Part shown: positions 35,252-47,344 of the stretch, piece by piece
Position numbering within the stretch: position 1 is the stretch's first letter
Layout: each line of letters opens with the position of its first letter
DNA from: Platerodrilus igneus
Taxonomy: Eukaryota; Arthropoda; Insecta; Coleoptera; Lycidae
NCBI GenBank assembly: GCA_036346225.1
Contig: JARFIW010000905.1
Coordinates: 2,132,680-2,196,679 of the forward strand
Length of the DNA: 64,000 nucleotides
Reading direction: 5' to 3'
Translations under genes and position numbers: made by a program
Notes under the pieces: model-generated
What the model saw: the letters and a program-made list of their open reading frames with translations, nothing else
Database searches by the model: none
What the model was told of the DNA's origin: nothing

Positions 35252-37094
35252 TACCTAGATTCACTATCATACTCGTTATCGTTCACGCACACTCTCAATA
35301 AAACCACAAAATAATACCACAATCATACAATATTTATTTACCACTATTTACAAATAAAACTTCAAGATTATTTACATTTCAGTGCTCAAGTTACACCTCA
35401 ATAAATTCTATTTTTGTAAAGTCCAGGATTTTAACTTGAAATATCAAACACATTGAATGTAACCTGAGTAAATGGGCCCTGAATAATACCTTAATTTTCT
35501 TTCTTAATTTATAATTATTTTTAATTAGGACACTCTTGGGTATGGTGAGCTCATGATAACCCAGTTTTTTTTATGATTAATGTATGCTTTTTACTTTGCA
35601 TACTCTTACAACAAACACAAAAAAAAACATGTACTCTTAACAATAAAAAAATTAAATTCCTGAGGAACGTTAATAAGCTTTATATACACCTTTAGATTTA
35701 TATTTAAATACCATAATAAAAGTTAGTTATACGTAGTATTTTCAATACGCAAAATAATGTAAAATACCATCATAGTTCACTCTCACACATCACAATAAGC
35801 TTCATAGTTTATAAAAAAACAACAAATTCTAAAGCGTTACCTGGAATTTCTTGAAGATCCCTACTCCATGACGATGTGGTTAAGTTGTTTCGTGCTTCTG
35901 CTCTGCTCGCCGCCGCCAGCTATTTGTAGATGAACACCTTCTAAGTTGTGCTGCATGCTATTCATACACGATACATCCAAATCCAAATCCACATATATTA
36001 CACTTCTTTTATAGTTGCTTAATTTAATTTACATTACTTTACGTCATTTCACGAGCTTGTTAAAAATACATGTTGCATCTCAATAAAATTTAGACTCGAC
36101 ACTCTCTGCGTATCAAATTATGAGGCCAACACTGTACTATTTAATTTAAAATAATTTTATATACTTACAAGCTTGTGATAAATTTCTGTACGTAGTCAGA
36201 AGCGATGAAAATACTAAAAGAGCGATGCTAATTCTTTTAGAGTATTTATATAATTCGAAATGCCACCTCTCGGCCACTCTTCGCGCGAAATACTTTATTT
36301 AAAATAATACTTCTTCAAATTTTGGTTCAACCGTTTTTGAAATCTTCGAAATTTGGCTCGTCGTTATGATATTTTTCGAAAAATTAACATTCAATATTCT
36401 CGTGTTTGTCTGTTTTACAACTAACTATATCGACCAATGATATATTTTGTGACGTCTTAAAAACCCCGCCTGTATTAACGCTATTCCTCTCTTATGCATA
36501 TTCTATGTTTCCTTCTAACCTTGTTTGAGTGGTAGAAAATTGATATTGCTGTCCGCGTTTCAAACTAACCTATGTGGACTGAATACGTGCGTTTCGAAAT
36601 GACCTGCTATTATGCCTGTCTCATTCCGAAGCATATCATTGATTGTGCATCCCTTCTGCGCTTTAAGGAAACTTTTAGTTAGCATTTATATGAACCGTCC
36701 AACCGTTTACCCGGTATACCTCGAATACTGTCTTTTATCTTCACAAATAAGGGGAACATGACATTTCCAAAACCTGCAGGTGTTCAATTAACAAACGTTT
36801 TAAAATAACCTTTCTAGGAGTTTACGTTTTAAGGTATTTTATATTCAACGGCTGTTCGTTTGTTAGTAAAGCGTTTCACCTTGGTATTATCGATTTTTCA
36901 AGCTCTTATGCTTATTAAACGTAATAACCCTTTCAACTAAACTCAATTAAATTAATTAATACTTTGCATTGGCTTCTACAATTTATTTTCTTTACGAACC
37001 TAACTAAATTTTAATCACAACTTGTAAAATTATGGTAATACTTGTTACTTTATATTCACTAAATGAAATAAATTTCGCACGTAAATTCTGGTTG
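35252..37094 (-). repeat. Diverged LTR-like repeat of the gag-protease family
   Basis: Co-linear with the 1.78-kb repeat from end to end but clearly diverged. Shared landmarks are ACCTAGATTCAC at the left end, GGGCCC near 35475, GGTGAGCTCATGATAACCCAG near 35540, a CATTGAT block near 36640, and the right end near CGCACGTAAATTCTGGTTG. It sits directly next to the outermost LTR with only a short T/C run between. No gag or protease separates them, so it is a solo or recombined LTR of an older subfamily. Confidence 0.68.
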
Positions 37095-37105
37095 TTTCCT
37101 CTATA

Positions 37106-37600
37106 CAGGGTGTTTGAAATTGCCTTGTTTATACTTAAATTTAACCTTTTAAAACCACTACAATATATACAGGGTGAGTTTTTAGTGTGGCAACGGTCGA
37201 TAACTCCGTTATAAAAGCTACGTAAACCAAATTTGGAGGCATATTAGGCATGCCTAAAGTGCACATTTTAAAAATATTTGGAAGCATACAGGGTGTTTCA
37301 TAATTCCAGGGCATATTAAACTTATATTTTTTTAAATGGAACACCCTATATATTATTACATTTTTGAAAAGCCCATAAAAAGAGCTTTAATTTGATATGA
37401 AATTGTATCTGTCTATTCCTTTTAGTTTTTGAGATATTCAACTGTTTTTAGAAAAAAATGACCCCAATTGGATACATTGCCACTGCACTAATACACAATT
37501 TATGTTAATTTTCAAGATGCAGAAAATTTTACCATATACCATAGTATATTTGTAAATATCACTTTTTTGACATTTCTTCCCAGTATACAGGGTGTGTCGG
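37106..37600. repeat. Nested CAGGGTG-type transposon termini
   Basis: CAGGGTG preceded by TA occurs at 37106, 37170, 37289 and 37588, with the inverted form CACCCTATA at 37342. The pair 37289/37342 encloses only ~60 bp. The same terminus (CAGGGTGTTTCA) ends the intact element at 60162. I read this as stacked fragments or miniature derivatives of TA-targeting DNA transposons. No coding sequence is visible. Confidence 0.5.
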
Positions 37601-37699
37601 GTTTCGCAAAATGCAATTTTTAAAATTTTTTTTAAATGGCACTCTACCAATTTTATTGCTACAATGGATAGTTCATTAAGTGTCCTTTCATTTTTGTTA

Positions 37700-39198
37700 A
37701 GCATTCTCTATACCTAAATCCATTACTTTCTGAGATATTTTTGATTTTCTTCAAATTTTATGAATGTTTTTAATTTACATAACTAAAAATAACTTACTAT
37801 TGGAGAATATTATAAAACAATTAATACATTATGATTAACAATCAACTACACTTATCCAATAACAATTTTCACTAAAGATATAACAACCTACAATAATACG
37901 CTATCAACAGAATTCTGCCAGATCAACAATATGCATTTTATAGAAAATGTTCAAACAGGAAATCAGGCAGCGTTTGAAAAAAATAACAATTACAATCAAA
38001 ATGTCATTTAGGTTTATTAATTGTAGTTTGTTGTCATTTAACACATTATCAGTTCTGTTTTAAATGTAATCTTTGAAGGAGTTTTCAAAATGAATTTTAC
38101 ATTGAAATAACAAATAAATATGATTTGGGTATTGAGAGCAAGTTTAAAAAACTTCCTACTTGCATCAAGAATATACCAAGAGAGCTTTCCTGTTAAATGA
38201 CAACACACTACAATTAATAAACCTAAATGACACTTTACATGTAATGTAATGAAGGTAACAAAGTCTAGTTATATTTGCGGGTATTACTGTACCAATTATC
38301 CAAATTAATAACGATAAATAAATAAATAGAAGTATGCAGTTTTTGGTATAGCGTGAAAGAATTATGAATTTCATTGCTATTTGTCGGGAGTGTTAGTAAT
38401 CAAATGTTATTCGTAAACGTGATTGGATTCACAAAACAAGATTTCGATATATCTAGATGAGTTCCTGAGAAACCCTGAAACCGTTTAGACGAATGGTGGT
38501 GTAGAAAAATTTTAAAGGCGGCCAGAAATCCGAAGACGTAAACATAAACCAGCTGGAATGGTGGGATTAGCAAGTCCGATGTACATTGAAGCCACGAGTG
38601 CATTAACCTTCAGGTAAATTATGCATTTTGTTCGATCTTAGATGTTTTGGTGTGTGTTGAATATTTTTATAATTCGTTTGATAAAAATGGACAGTAGTAA
38701 ATTTGCATAAACAACAAATTTTTAATTTTAAGGTAAAATTTTCTTGTATAAGTAGAAAGGAGTATTTATCAGGTTTATGTTTTTGATAATGATGAAAATT
38801 TGGGTCTGTCTTTGAGCTCAATTAGACTAACCTGTTAAATTAACGTAAAGGGGTGGGAGATGCTCCCTTTTATTCAGACTCAGGTCTGCAAATATTGTTT
38901 ATTTAATTAGTATGCATCCTACAAGGACTCTAATTCCGGATGCAAATTTAAATGATGACAAATTTGAATTTGAAATTTTATGATGCTGCAATTTATGCTG
39001 AAATTTAATTTTGAAATTTTAATGTATTGTGAATATTGGTGTAAATAGAGTTAACGTTGATGTTTGTGGTAGGAATGTGTTTTTTTTTATGAATGAGGAT
39101 GAAAGTTTTAACTAGGTGAGCAGCCGAGGCAGAAGGATTCAAGAGGCGATATTCAGGTAAGAAATCGAATAGCAGAGGAGATTTCACCGTAGTAACGA
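37700..39198. other. No recognisable gene
   Basis: AT-rich sequence with only short open frames. A stretch at 38516-38633 has an open frame between a possible AG acceptor and a CAG/GTAAAT donor, but I do not recognise its product. Confidence 0.4.
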
Positions 39199-39289
39199 GA
39201 ATCACAGCAAATCTTGGCGCCCAATTCGTGAGGCTCGATTCTTATAGGGAATCACAGCAAATCTTGGCGCCCAATCTGTGGAACTCGAA
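39199..39289 (+). repeat. Duplicated tRNA-Lys-type primer-binding-site-like sequence
   Basis: GAATCACAGCAAATCTTGGC continuing GCCCAAT occurs at 39199-39225 and 39249-39275, a period of 50 bp. Each copy carries TGGCGCCCAA followed by a GTG and a CTCGA block (39215-39238 and 39265-39289), which fits the complement of the tRNA-Lys 3' end with a small insertion. It probably marks the leader of an otherwise lost plus-strand LTR element. I see no gag reading frame after it, only an (AT)n tract. Confidence 0.5.
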
Positions 39290-39339
39290 TGATCAGCAGA
39301 AAGTACCAGTTCCCGTGACCAAAGGCGCATTACACAGCA

Positions 39340-39340
<1 letters not shown>

Positions 39341-39370
<30 letters not shown>

Positions 39371-39447
39371 CATATATAAAAAAATTTAAATATTCTTGGG
39401 AATAGGTCAATATATTAATCTTTTAAAATTTACATCATTACGCGTTT

Positions 39448-39494
<47 letters not shown>
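39341..39494. repeat. Two (AT)n microsatellites
   Basis: Alternating TA runs at 39341-39377 (with interruptions) and 39452-39494, separated by about 75 bp of unique sequence. Confidence 0.85.
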
Positions 39495-39495
<1 letters not shown>

Positions 39496-40454
39496 TAAGA
39501 TTTCTAAAACATTCCAGTGATGATTGTGAAATTTCCATCAGTGGAATGTTTTATAAATCTTAATAAGTCCATTCGCGTTAACTTTAGGATGACGTCACAA
39601 CTGGATAAAATGCTTACATTGCCAATGTTATATGTATTGTTTAATTCTATAGATAAAGGTTGTATTAAGTGTGGCATACTCTAGGAATGCAGGCAGCGGT
39701 ATATCTGGCAACAATGACACATTCCATAAATTAAAATAAAATACTTTGACAGTATATTGATATACAAAACGGTAAGAATTTGTTAAACTTCTTCTTGATA
39801 ATGTAGTTATACTTTATCTTGCATTACACAATTTAGGATAATATAACAAGGAGCTTGACACACATATTTATTGTAGTATTACAACGGTATTACTAAAAAG
39901 TGAGGTTCTTAAAATTTACAGTATTTGATAAAGTATTTGAGGTCATGAACTGTTGAAGGTTTAACTAAATATTTATGGGTTAGTTTATTAACTTTAACAG
40001 ATATGTAAACATGTTTATTATAAAATAAATATACTCCAAGTTTGAATTTTAGTCAAACTGGTGTCTTGGATACAACTTTCAAATTTGTAACAAAGCTTTT
40101 AGCATGAAGATATTAAGTTAATCAAGTCAAGGAAGAGGCCAAAGAAAAAGACGCCATGAAAAAATGAATCTTTTGTGTGAATTGTTTAAAAATAATTAAT
40201 TGCTAATGTATTTGTAATAATCAGGTGCAGTTTTTCTTTATTATTAAGCTTATTTAAATTGAAATGTGAATAGGTCATTTAAATAATAAATTGGTTAAGA
40301 GTTATTTTGTTTCATAATGCACTATAGCCACACATAGCATTCATAACGTATTTAAATAATTACGAATAATTTTTCGTTTCCTTTCATCCTTTTCTCATGT
40401 TTTCTTCCTTTCATCATATTGATCATCTACCTCCTCTTCTTCATCATCGTAGTA

Positions 40455-41198
40455 GACTTCGTTATCATCTAAGAAATCTTTATGCATGCATATCCAAATT
40501 CAATAGCTGGCGGAAACGTCTTTTTAATATAGCAAAGGAATTTTCAATTTAAACCCTGGTAGCAGATGATCTATAAAACAATCAAATTTGACTAAATTTA
40601 AAATTATGCGTATTATCTTACCTTTCATTAAAATAAATATGGATAGTTGTAAGGTTACCATAATTTTTGTATGGAGTTATAAAATTTATCCTTGTGTGAT
40701 ATGCGGCATCCCCTAATATGTGGTATTGATTACCACAGAACTTTTTTTTCACTAAAATCTGAAATTCAAATACTACAATCATGAACTTTTCCAGGTACTC
40801 ATGTGAAAACATCAATAAATTGACGGTTAAAATCACATACTACTTGCAATACAATGGAGGGCAAGTCATGTGTTTCTTGTGATACGAGTTCACGTCTCCA
40901 TGGTGGCTTTGGATGCCCAAATAGAAACTTGAATCATTAAAGTTGCCAACCAAGGCATCAAAGGTTTGTCTTTGCATTCGAAAGTGCTTCTTAAATTATA
41001 TCTGAATAATTATATTTTGAATACAATTTAAATGTTATTTGTGTACCTATTTGTTGTCAAAATTATGAACTACATCTTCTACAAAAATTTTAATTTTCGG
41101 AATCCTCTTGTTTCTGTTTTTCCAAGAAAAACATCTTCATCATCGCTACTTTCAGATGAGCTTAATAGTTGTAATGCTACTAAAATACGATCCATCAT
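40455..41198 (-). pseudogene. PIF/Harbinger-like transposase relic
   Basis: A DDE transposase relic of HARBI1 type on the minus strand. A possible N-terminus (ATG at 41198) reads MMDRILVALQLLSS followed by an acidic SSDDED block. After a gap, the nuclease core appears in pieces: LQVVCDFN followed by a VPGKVHD block (about 40860-40780), HILGDAAYH...PYKNYGNL (about 40720-40640) and ILKRRFRQLL (about 40520). These match the order of motifs in the Harbinger DDE_4 domain. It is disrupted by frameshifts and stops, and the middle of the protein is missing. An acidic tail (DDEEEEVDD) follows near 40440. I could not identify terminal inverted repeats. Confidence 0.65.
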
Positions 41199-41449
41199 AA
41201 TATTGACTTTGTTTTGATTAGAAATCACAACAGAGCCAACTATCTACATAACCTATACAAAAATACCATATTGCACTGAAAACTGCACGACCTAATCGAG
41301 GTAGTGCAAGAAAAAGTGCACTCGGTGCAACTTGAAGGGCTCTGAGTTTGTAAATGGAACAGTGTAAGTAGTTTGCTGCTACATGTAAACTGTCATTGGA
41401 ACATGAGAATTGCACTTTGTGCACACTGGTTTTCTGATTGGAATTAGCT

Positions 41450-42226
41450 ATAATATTTAATGCTGATGCGACTCGCTAAAACAAATAACTTTTAATGAAA
41501 CTGTTTAGTTTACTTAACCTCATTAAATTTGAAATTATTCGAATCAAATCAAATACCTAAATACAGAAATTACTTATGCTTCTTACAGAAGTGATTGGTA
41601 GAAGAGGCCCATTATTATCAATTTTTTTCTCAAAATAGTCTATTCGTGAAACTGATAACGCCCTTTTTCTTTTAGAGTGCTGCGATAGATAACTCAAATA
41701 CTTTTCAAACTAAGTATTTTTTAAAAACCATTCATTTTTAATAGTATTTTCTAGTTGATGAACTTTCATATCTATAAAATTAATTGTATTTTTTTTCAAT
41801 ATCTAACATGAATTGTAACTTTTTGGCGAACTTACAAACAAATTGAGAATTTTATTTTGTTTATTACTAAGAATTATTTAAATTATTAAAATACTATCAA
41901 CCAAAGTTGGAATATTAAACTTTTTATATAGCCTTGACTTGTACCTTTTATATTTGAATTTAATTTCTCATAAACATCGCTTTTTTCCCATTACATAATT
42001 TATAAAGTAGGTACTTGATTTCTTCCAGATAATCTCTAATTTTCTCTCTTCCTTATTTAAATTTTTTTAAAACTAATTTAAATTATTATTAATGATACCC
42101 TTCATTCACTTTATTTTTAATCTTATCTATCTCAGCTTTGTAACTTTTACAAATATTCAACTCTTTATCTTTAACTCACCACTTTCAAAATATTCAAACA
42201 ATGCTGAACCTTACTGGATCCTCAAT
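41450..42226. other. No recognisable feature
   Basis: AT-rich sequence between the Harbinger relic and the diverged gag-protease element. I see no conserved frame and no clear repeat. Confidence 0.4.
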
Positions 42227-42710
42227 TCACTTTAACTTTTCTTCACTTACTTCTTCTTGTACCTTCTTTACTTCTTCTTCTATTTCATTAACTTCCTTAT
42301 ATAGTTTACATAAATTCAAACAAATACAGTCCTTCTCGACTTCTATATCTACCTCATCATTCCATTTAAAAAATTCGTCACCACACATAATCCTCTTTGT
42401 CTTCGCATCTATTACCATCTTTAACCTATCTATCGGATCCATCCCAATAATGGCTACCATCTTTAATTCCGGTACAATCATGAATTTCTTTTTGAAATTT
42501 TATCTTACCTAATTCATATCTTAGGATTGCCGTGGTATTTATACTTGCAAACTTTTTGTTGTTTGGTGCTACTAAGTTAAGTTTCTTTAATTAATTATTT
42601 AATTTTTGTGCATTGTTTTTAATAAAATCCTCCGAAATTAGCCATGCTTCAGCTCCTGTATCTATAAGTACTTTGCTAATTTTATCTTTTATATATATAT
42701 ATATATTTAA
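42227..42710 (-). pseudogene. Protease of a diverged gag-protease element
   Basis: The frame at 42481-42227 aligns with residues 82-165 of the copy 2 protease: IVPELKM... for IVPGLKF, IIGMDP for ILGVDC, then VIDAKTKRI for IIDMERKVV, a KW near the end of the domain, CICLNLCKLY for LCINVIEV, and a Glu-rich tail. Upstream, in other frames (about 42700-42490), fragments matching the active-site and LVAPNNKKF regions are visible. It is an old, decayed copy with no pol after it. Confidence 0.65.
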
Positions 42711-43393
42711 CATACTAATAAGTTTTTGTTTACACTTTCATTGTTTTCTAAATTAAATTTTATAAATTCTTGCTGATGTTTGTACTGGTTAATTTATAAG
42801 AGTGCTCTCGGTTTGCTTTTTATTGAAAATCCAACCTTGCCATTGACGGCCCTTTTCTGTTCACTATCTCCACATATGTCCTATTATTGCTATTGCCACC
42901 GGTTTGCGAGTTTTTTCTAATTTCCCTTCTTTGGGTTACGGTTTTATTCTCAGTGGTATGGGATTCTTTGTTATGCTTTTCCCCATCACTCCTGATGGCA
43001 TTATTTTAACTCCAGTTGCTTTTCTGTTTATTTCCCCCTATTGAATGTTCTGCCCTGGTATATCTCCTGCCCATTGTCTCATTGAAATCTGAATGCATTT
43101 ATGGGCTGACTCATTCGTTTGGTCTCCATCTTCCTTGGTTGACCTATCTCATCATATCACTGTAGATACTCCAAAAATACATCTCTACAATATTTTGTAA
43201 GGCGATACATTGTATTACTTCTGTTTTGAAGTTTCCTGATAAATATTTGATAATGTGCTTGTTCTCAAAAAAGGGATCAAGTTTTTTGGCAACACTAAAT
43301 TTCTTTTGTCATACCCTTCCCATGTCATGCCTGAACTTGCCCATAAGTAAATCATCTCTAACCTTAAATTACTGGTCTCCTCCTAGAAGTGAG

Positions 43394-44201
43394 TTAAAAA
43401 TTTAATTTCAAAATATCTAAAAAGTTTAACTTGCTCTCGATCAGTCCAAAACAAATTCTTGCACTACTTTTCAACACAGATCTCATGAAATTTAACTTAG
43501 TTTGTTGTTCCTTCCAACTGTTCTGTATTAAAATTTTTACGTTATTTAAAAATATCTTAGTGTTAAGTTTACTATTCCCGTAAAATTTTGAATGTTGTTC
43601 CAACAGAACACTAGTTGAAATTTATTGCATGGGTTACCCAACATGTATATTTTTAAACCTGTTTTCAAGATTTTCAACTTTATTTCCCATGTCCGTTTTA
43701 AGATTTTTCAAATCATTTCTAAATGTTTTAAATCTGACTTGACAACTTACTTCAATTTCATTAACTTTTCAATCTAAATTTATTATTTTTTTGCTAGTTT
43801 CTTTCTCACCTGCTTCTTAATTCGCTTTTATTTGAATAATTAGTTCTTTCATATCATCGACATCTTCTACAATATGTACTACTTTTCCTTTAATTTCAAA
43901 TTTTATTTCCTTTATGGTCTTATTCGTTTCTTTCAAGCCCAAAGTTATCTTGTCACTCATCTTTTTAAACTTTGTTTCATTCTTTTTACTTTCTGCTTTT
44001 AACTCCTGAGTATTTTTGTCAATTTTGACTCATTTCCTTTATACTTCTTTCATTCTTTTCAGTCATTGTCTTCATGCTTCTTTTATTGTTTTCACTCATT
44101 TCTTTTATTGCTTTGATGTTTTCACTCATTTCTTTGAAACTCCTTTCATTTTTTTCACTCATTTCCTTCATGTTTTTATTTAGATTTAATAAAAGAGCCA
44201 T
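43394..44201 (-). pseudogene. Gag of the diverged gag-protease element
   Basis: 43603-43394 reads MEQHSKFYGNSKLNTKIFLNN, matching MSLDQQMKFYGDSKVNPQIF of the array copies, and continues with recognisable residues (KLNFMRSVLKSSA for KLNIVKALLKEHA). 44201-44019 encodes a coiled coil made of repeats of the form KEMSEKNERS, the counterpart of the SNRKFxxM repeats in the array family but with a different unit. Stops and frameshifts separate the pieces. Confidence 0.65.
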
Positions 44202-44421
44202 TAGTTTTGATTCCTGGGTCTCTCCTATACTCTGTTCTTTTACATCTCTGTATTCTCTTTTTTCGGTTCTTTCAAATAAATACTTTCCTGAAAACCAACT
44301 TCTAATCCTTCAGCTCTCAAATACTTGCAAATTTCTTCATTCTATCAGTCATACTGTAAACCAATCAGATATTTTATACAGAGAAAATTTTCACAAAATC
44401 TTACAAAACAAGAAACTTTAA

Positions 44422-44460
44422 TTTTCAGACGACTTAATCGAGTCTCTTCCTTGGGACACC
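44422..44460 (-). other. Primer-binding-site-like sequence of the diverged element
   Basis: On the minus strand TGGTGTCCCAAGGAAGAGAC is followed by TCGA, at the position relative to gag where the array copies have their modules. Here only one module is seen. A GCTAGCTCAGC block shared with the array leader lies about 90 bp away, near 44537-44547. Confidence 0.4.
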
Positions 44461-44799
44461 ACAAAAGATGTGAATATTAGGATGCAATGGATGCTTGCTT
44501 AATAGAAAATGTGAACTTGTGCACTTTTCCTCTTTGGCTAGCTCAGCGACAAATATGCGAAAATGAAATGAAACAAAGATATCTCAAGAAACATTTATGA
44601 ACAATCTTCTATACATTTAAAAACATATTTCTGTTACACATGCACAGACATAAATAACACAACTTAAGTATAGAAAAGAAAATTATCTTATCACGACTTA
44701 CGTATTAAAATAATCTTCAACTAGTTCTTTTTAATAATTAGAGAACCCTTAAATATTGTGTGTAATTTTTTTTTATTATTTTAACAACGATCCTAGCTC

Positions 44800-45285
44800 A
44801 TGGATCAAAACGTAAATAAAGACGATTTTAAAAACTCTGAGTGGTTTAATTCTCAAAAAAGATTAAGAATAATACAAAACAAACTTCAGCAAACATACAG
44901 GGAGTATTTACAAGTCAGGTATGGACCTGAAATTTGTATTTGTTTTAGACACCTAGACAATCTAAACCTAGAGCTATCGCAGTCCAGAAATTCGCTCACG
45001 TTCTTAATAAAATGCAGAAACAACGAAATAATACCAAAAGGATTCAGAATCAAATTCGGTCAGACAAGCAATAAACTGTCAAAGATCCTTGAAAGAGCAA
45101 GTTACAGTATGATGAGCGAAAGACTACAAAACCATCGACACATTATTTGTAAGTTAAAACAACATATTGAGGTTATTATAAATTTCATACGAATAACGGT
45201 AACAAAAGACGAGTTTGATAAAATTCTCGTTAATGAAAAACCTACTACGAATTGGAATTTTCCAGACAAAAAGAAATTCACATAA
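44800..45285 (+). CDS. N-terminal fragment of a Penelope-like element protein (161 aa)
   Basis: Uninterrupted frame from an ATG at 44800 to a TAA. The region SLTFLIKCRNNEIIPKGFRIK followed by KLSKILERAS and MMSERLQNHR resembles the segment just before the reverse transcriptase core of Penelope-like proteins, where a FL..CR.N.IIPKG motif is typical. The first ~70 residues are basic and helical. The frame ends before any RT motif, and the next Penelope sequence (45923-47330) lies on the opposite strand. This is therefore a truncated or rearranged copy. I am fairly sure of the family from the motif alone; a database search was not possible. Confidence 0.55.
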   Translation: MDQNVNKDDFKNSEWFNSQKRLRIIQNKLQQTYREYLQVRYGPEICICFRHLDNLNLELSQSRNSLTFLIKCRNNEIIPKGFRIKFGQTSNKLSKILERASYSMMSERLQNHRHIICKLKQHIEVIINFIRITVTKDEFDKILVNEKPTTNWNFPDKKKFT

Positions 45286-45639
45286 AGAAATTTAATAAAG
45301 TTTGGAGATAATGACCTTGCACAAATACGATATATTATCAATGGGTTTGAGGTCAGCTGGAGGAAAGTATACTCTTTTTTATAGCTTAATTTTCGAATTT
45401 AATTCAAATTCTTGATCACAGACTTTCTAAAATACAATTAACTAGGCTAACATATACATGAATTGCTATTAACTTACAAGGCGAGGATATATATTAAATT
45501 AACATAGAAATTAAATCGAAAAATCTTTTTAAAATGATTTTTGCTTCAATGTGTTGTTTAAAAATGGTATAACTTGTATAAATATAAAGATGTCAAATTT
45601 TGAAACCTTTCAGTTTCACTTTTTATTCTTTAAAGCTTT

Positions 45640-45835
45640 AAATATAGGAAGCCTATGTGTGCGCATGTGTGTATGTATGAGTGTGAGTGCGTGTACATGT
45701 TATATTTATATGAGTGTCTGCATATTTTTGATTACATATTTTAAATTTGTTTGTTTATTAGTACGTGTGTGAATGTGTACATATGTATGTATGTATGAAT
45801 GTGATGTGTATGTATGATGTGTAATGTTAATCACT
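45640..45835. repeat. GT/GTAT-rich low-complexity tract
   Basis: Imperfect TGTG, GTATGTAT and GAGTGTG units over about 200 bp. Open frames here are by-products of the composition. Confidence 0.75.
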
Positions 45836-45922
45836 ACAATATCAATTATTGCGTTAAGTATAGGTTACCTCTGAAGATTAAGTATGTATAAATCGAACTT
45901 AAACTGCCAATATCGTTTTTTT

Positions 45923-47330
45923 TTATTTATTCAATTTTTTTGCAAAGAATATGATACATTTCAAGGAATAGTTTTTTTTTATATCATTTTCAAGCTCTAA
46001 AATTTTAGGATGTTCAAAATCAATTTTGTGGTCTAAATTGAATGAGTGACTTGATAAAGCACAAGAATTTGGTTTGATTCTAATGTCACTTTTGTGTTGG
46101 GTTATACGCTGTTTTAAAAATTGTGACGTTTGTCCAATATAGGGGTTACCACAATCTGCACATTAATTTGATATACAATGTTTTTTTGAAAGAAATCCAG
46201 TGTTTTATCTTTAAATTTTGAAAAAATTGTTCCTAATGTTAAACTATTCTTTTTAGCGTATTTGAAATTGTAATTTTTAAATACTCGAGTTAATTTATGA
46301 GTTAGGGGGTCATAATGTTTGGTAGTGTTTTGTATGGTTGAAAGGTCTTTTGTGATAAGGTCTATAAGATAGTTGTTGTTTTTTAGAATATTTGAAAGTT
46401 TTTTGATGACCTTATTATGAAAAGAGGGATGGGATATCTTTAAAATTGGATCTTTTAATCCTAAAATAAAATTTAGCTTTGTTTTAAATGGATGATAAGA
46501 ATAATAGTTTAAATATCTGTTTGAATGTGTAGGTTTTGATACCAATCTAAAATGATTTTATTTTTATCATTTCTAATTAATAGAGTGTCTAGGAACGGTA
46601 CTGAGTTATTTGATTCTGTTTTGACTGTAAATTGAATGTGGCTATTGTATTTATTAAAAATGTTAAGAGTTTCATCTATTTTTTCTTCTGGAATAGGTGT
46701 CACTAGATCAACAAATTTTTTAATAAATGGTAGATTAAATGGAAGTTGCGGAATAACAGAATTCAATAGTTCGTCCATAACTATTTGTGCAATAATGGGA
46801 CTGATTTGATCCCTTCGGACATCCAAAAATTTGTAGATAAAATTTATTATCAAATGAAAAATAACAGTTGTCAAATAAAAATTCAATTGTTTGTAAAAAC
46901 AATGTTTTTGATAAATTACAATTTGATTCAATTTCGGTCCAAATTTTAATAATGTTATTCATAGCTAAATTTTTAGGTGTATTTGTGAAAAGGGAAACGA
47001 CGTCTAAACTGATTAATACGTAATTTTTTAGTAAACGAAAATAATTTATTTGTTCGGAAAATTCAAAGGAATCTTTTATATTAAAAGCGGTTTTACGGAC
47101 GGATTTTGTTAGAATTTCACAAAAGGAATTTGGAAAGTTTTTCAGTGGCAGCGTTATTTGTGGAACCAATGGAACGGTATGGAAAATCGGCTTCAGGTAT
47201 TTTAGGTAGACCATAAAGTTTAGGAATTGTGCTGCTATATTTGTTAATTGATTTTGCTTCTAAATCGCTAATCATTTTTTTATTTCTTAACTGTTTTATA
47301 AGGTCTAGTGTTTGTTTCTGAAGTTTTGCT
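45923..47330 (-). pseudogene. Penelope-like retroelement, RT plus GIY-YIG endonuclease, decayed
   Basis: Minus-strand relic in several frames. From 47330: a K.YG(L)PKI region, RT motif A (LISLDVVSLFTNTP, about 47030-46985), a substrate-binding GCPKGS block (about 46815), motif C read as KFVDLV near 46715 where a YVDD-type motif is expected (one Asp is missing), then IQFTVKTE, VPFLDTLLIR and a WYQ..TH..RYLNYYS..HP block (46560-46490). The C-terminal GIY-YIG nuclease is in another frame, with CGNPYIGQTSQFLKQRITQH at about 46160-46100 and a stop at 45923. The missing Asp and the frameshifts make it inactive. The 5' part is absent. Confidence 0.8.
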
Positions 47331-47344
47331 GTTGGATTATATTA

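Noticed and set aside
38516..38633. Possible exon with a short open frame (RRPEIRRRKHKPAGMVGL) between AG and GTAAAT
   Set aside because: I recognise no family, there is no partner exon, and a frame of this length is not rare by chance. Not enough to list as a gene.
45551..45772. Small Cys/Val-rich plus-strand frame as a secreted peptide gene
   Set aside because: It comes from the GT-rich low-complexity tract.
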